Below, one piece after another: positions 6,901 through 7,397 of a stretch of 7,397 nt of DNA; the stretch's first letter is position 1; each line of letters begins with the position of its first letter. Made by a program: the position numbers and the translations under genes. The DNA is from Lentisphaeria bacterium UBA1784 (lineage in GTDB: Bacteria > Verrucomicrobiota > Lentisphaeria > Victivallales > Victivallaceae), in the NCBI GenBank assembly GCA_002315455.1, contig DCGG01000062.1:818-8214 (forward strand), in the 5' to 3' direction. The notes below the pieces were generated by a model, which was not told where the DNA came from, made no database searches, and saw only the letters and a list, made by a program, of their open reading frames with translations.

Positions 6901-7297
6901 TGCCTTCGGCTTCCGGGGATATTTTTTGAATATCGAGACTGTGCGTTTCCAGAGTGTAGAAAACGCTTCTTCCGTCCCGCTTCTCCCGCACGGTCATTTT
7001 TACGCCGTACAAGTCCTCTCCGTACTGCATAGCGGTATAAAACCGATGGACCTGAAGAGCGGTTTCCTTTTGTTGCCCGTGCCACTCGTTTTTTGCGTAG
7101 GTATGCCAGTCCCGATGGCTGACGCCGAGTTTAGCCTGAGCGATCAGAGCTTCGATATTGCGCAAAGCGGCGGCATGAATTTCAGCCGGCGTACCATCCG
7201 TCATACTTTCCGAAACTGACTTCCCGGAAGATGCCTCATCGAGCGAACCATTTTCCAAAATGTGAACAGGCATATCCTGATCCACATTCTGCACCAC
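3953..7297 (-). CDS. Phage/mobile-element polyvalent protein with zincin and BECR nuclease-like domains, possibly degraded at both ends
   Basis: An open frame of 1114 residues from GTG 7297; GTG 7294 and ATG 7273 are alternative starts. Order of parts: 1-125, a BECR/nuclease-like domain (VHRFYTAMQYGEDLYGVKMT at 83-102 is typical of such phage domains); 160-360, a zincin-like region with HEIGIH (293-298) and a possible third ligand in AAEEFLAKAAE (345-355); 410-460, a helical linker; 470-625, a second BECR-like domain (KKGAHKIISIHYAG at 533-546, FYSDR at 611-615); 665-703, a linker of the kind found in these proteins; 706-870, an unrecognised cargo domain; 873-901, DPFTYDDNGNLIPLSERF leading to a DIRF motif; 905-1080, a helical charged tail. 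Multi-domain polyvalent proteins of phages and conjugative elements often enter the host with the DNA and counter its defences. No signal peptide or membrane segment is seen. GC drops to about 30% in two domains. The last 35 or so residues are Gly/Arg/Pro-rich and look non-native. Class is fairly sure; each domain function is inferred from resemblance. Confidence 0.65.
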   Translation of the reverse strand: MVQNVDQDMPVHILENGSLDEASSGKSVSESMTDGTPAEIHAAALRNIEALIAQAKLGVSHRDWHTYAKNEWHGQQKETALQVHRFYTAMQYGEDLYGVKMTVREKRDGRSVFYTLETHSLDIQKISPEAEGNRGGVANAAFPVQSPAIKYKSFFEKFKPVDDLLGLKYKDQYPFVRFSAEPASYNGSEVDALTYAQLYSKDIMSLRKNADPDATVRACDAVNSELQNSGSNLMVSAVAKFPPEVLQQIKDAGRTPGEVKAFWSRDRQSGAEVVWVNANIVRPCDILPIVMQHEIGIHAGIRRLLSPEERNTLLAGIAKTFPEEFKAFAEQYGYPTGIPEQTMLAAEEFLAKAAEFQGHLPSDLYERYRDDIVPFAAGRGLERLLSTEAGRERVTREFINEELGGKLDPAPWYEKLWNWIVEQLRKIPLFRDHLKMTAREIRDLAEKGIQAVRKGERIREGWGNETLFEADGKYFKKWQDVLQKFKDDLKNVSMTPEQQEIYNAVITPKSSARIRINDLNELEDVFLHYGTRKKGAHKIISIHYAGLRNNVTALEVLQIGDVIRRGNLTQKGTDDHPTSRCYTLKVDDGATLKVVIDYWFKKDKNRSVINFYSDREPGAHNVSSRRDTDLSVNIADSEEKSSVGIVKNDKFDEGMGAVEPVEEDSAFARAEQDGDIEAGKQMVADAAAKAMPNTKVVGPDGKPMVVDGLYLNLDKNPVDTNVFSWAEKLVDKIHEAEEKTNTKYPSREFFYAIDDKLSSEIFSLDGQDVVVLDAFFNGKKPVYRVAFRYGDVPKNGRSVNFRDNYSENGVSVVGRVVDLNTKKTSYDLFYKGEDYSVVGGWDFGNSGADGEMLLSYAKRLGSAENVGKIAKSADPFTYDDNGNLIPLSERFNDKKNDIRFAGEMLSPEEMEICINAVKEYADAHYDELSNADMLQWFRDNGIDLVSDEATAHAVFTLAQDRAYKERKAATAELRSKARAAREEQAMEWFSDSYDIFREVRNSLGGNMVIKPTLAYKGEEFTGDFISPEWVKITKDAVKRAKSGKVKKEKEGLSAVKSNQKQEELLQNASGMSVDTLAAEIAGFGVIFGDRRSVRGGRRPPAEGRQPCCPHVYPF
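3993..4017. repeat. GC-rich palindrome and eight-base C/G homopolymer at the 3' end of the polyvalent gene
   Basis: TCCGCCGGCGGA (3993-4004) is a perfect 12-base palindrome. It is followed by a run of eight C on + (4010-4017), which is G8 in the coding strand. The run lies in the last codons of the frame, so a one-base slip would change the C-terminus. It may be a site of slippage, sequencing error or a past deletion joint. Confidence 0.5.
4037..4058 (-). terminator. Possible weak intrinsic terminator inside the end of the polyvalent frame
   Basis: On the - strand CGCCG-GCTT-CGGCG forms a 5-bp GC stem, followed directly by TTATTTTT. It lies about 80 bases before the stop of the large frame and upstream of the rpsA promoter. 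If real, it would cut the frame short and insulate rpsA. The stem is short and could be chance in GC-rich coding DNA. Confidence 0.3.
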
Positions 7298-7337
7298 CAG
7301 TTTTCCGGGACCGTGAGTACTTCAAATTGAAAATCTA

Positions 7338-7397
7338 TCAGCTCCCGGAGATTTCCTGCGAGAAAGCAATATGAGTTCTGTCATAAACCGTCGAAGA
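7338..7397 (-). CDS. Possible C-terminal tail of an upstream gene, 19 residues
   Basis: From the right edge one - strand frame is open for 19 codons (ending FSQEISGS) and stops with TGA at 7340-7338, 40 bases before the GTG of the polyvalent frame. It could be the end of a preceding gene or a frameshifted upstream part of the same polyvalent gene. Too short to recognise. Confidence 0.2.
   Translation of the reverse strand, partial: SSTVYDRTHIAFSQEISGS

Noticed and set aside
7321..7331. TTCAA-A-TTGAA inverted repeat upstream of the polyvalent frame as an attachment or operator site
   Set aside because: The arms are only 5 bp, no matching copy was seen at the other end of the gene, and such repeats are frequent by chance.

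Overview
The window reads as a chromosomal segment of a Gram-negative-type bacterium with about 55-60% GC coding DNA. A sugar-processing gene, a six-domain ribosomal protein S1 and a phage-type polyvalent protein together suggest a gut-associated PVC-group organism, perhaps Lentisphaerota/Victivallales. That assignment is a tentative impression, not a demonstrated placement.

Left part (2-1988, + strand): the 3' end of an iron-sulfur protein related to epoxyqueuosine reductase (QueG/COG1600-like) is followed 10 bases later by a complete glycoside hydrolase family 20-like gene. The ribosome binding site of the second gene overlaps the stop codon of the first, so the pair is very likely one operon with coupled translation. 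A strong bidirectional terminator (2004-2042) and a second perfect stem-loop (2051-2082) fill the gap to the convergent gene.

Middle (2097-3942, - strand): rpsA, encoding a 576-residue ribosomal protein S1 with six S1 domains. It has its own near-consensus sigma70-type promoter (3914-3942). The roughly 80-base leader carries a GC-rich hairpin, then a 36-base stretch with no U and no Shine-Dalgarno sequence. This argues for the start at 3827 rather than the longer open frame.

Right part (3953-7324, - strand): one very long open frame of about 1114 residues, resembling the polyvalent proteins of phages and conjugative elements. It holds an N-terminal BECR/nuclease-like domain, a zincin-like HExxxH domain, a second BECR-like domain, an unrecognised cargo domain ending in a DIRF motif, and a helical charged tail. 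GC content falls to about 30% in two blocks that coincide with the second BECR-like domain and the unrecognised cargo domain; the linkers around them are about 60% GC. This is the pattern of a modular protein whose cassettes have been exchanged. Both ends look damaged: the 3' end runs into GC-rich, low-complexity sequence with an eight-base homopolymer, and the 5' end has only weak start sites just after an in-frame stop. The gene may be a remnant of an integrated element beside rpsA. No tRNA, rRNA, CRISPR array or insertion sequence was seen.
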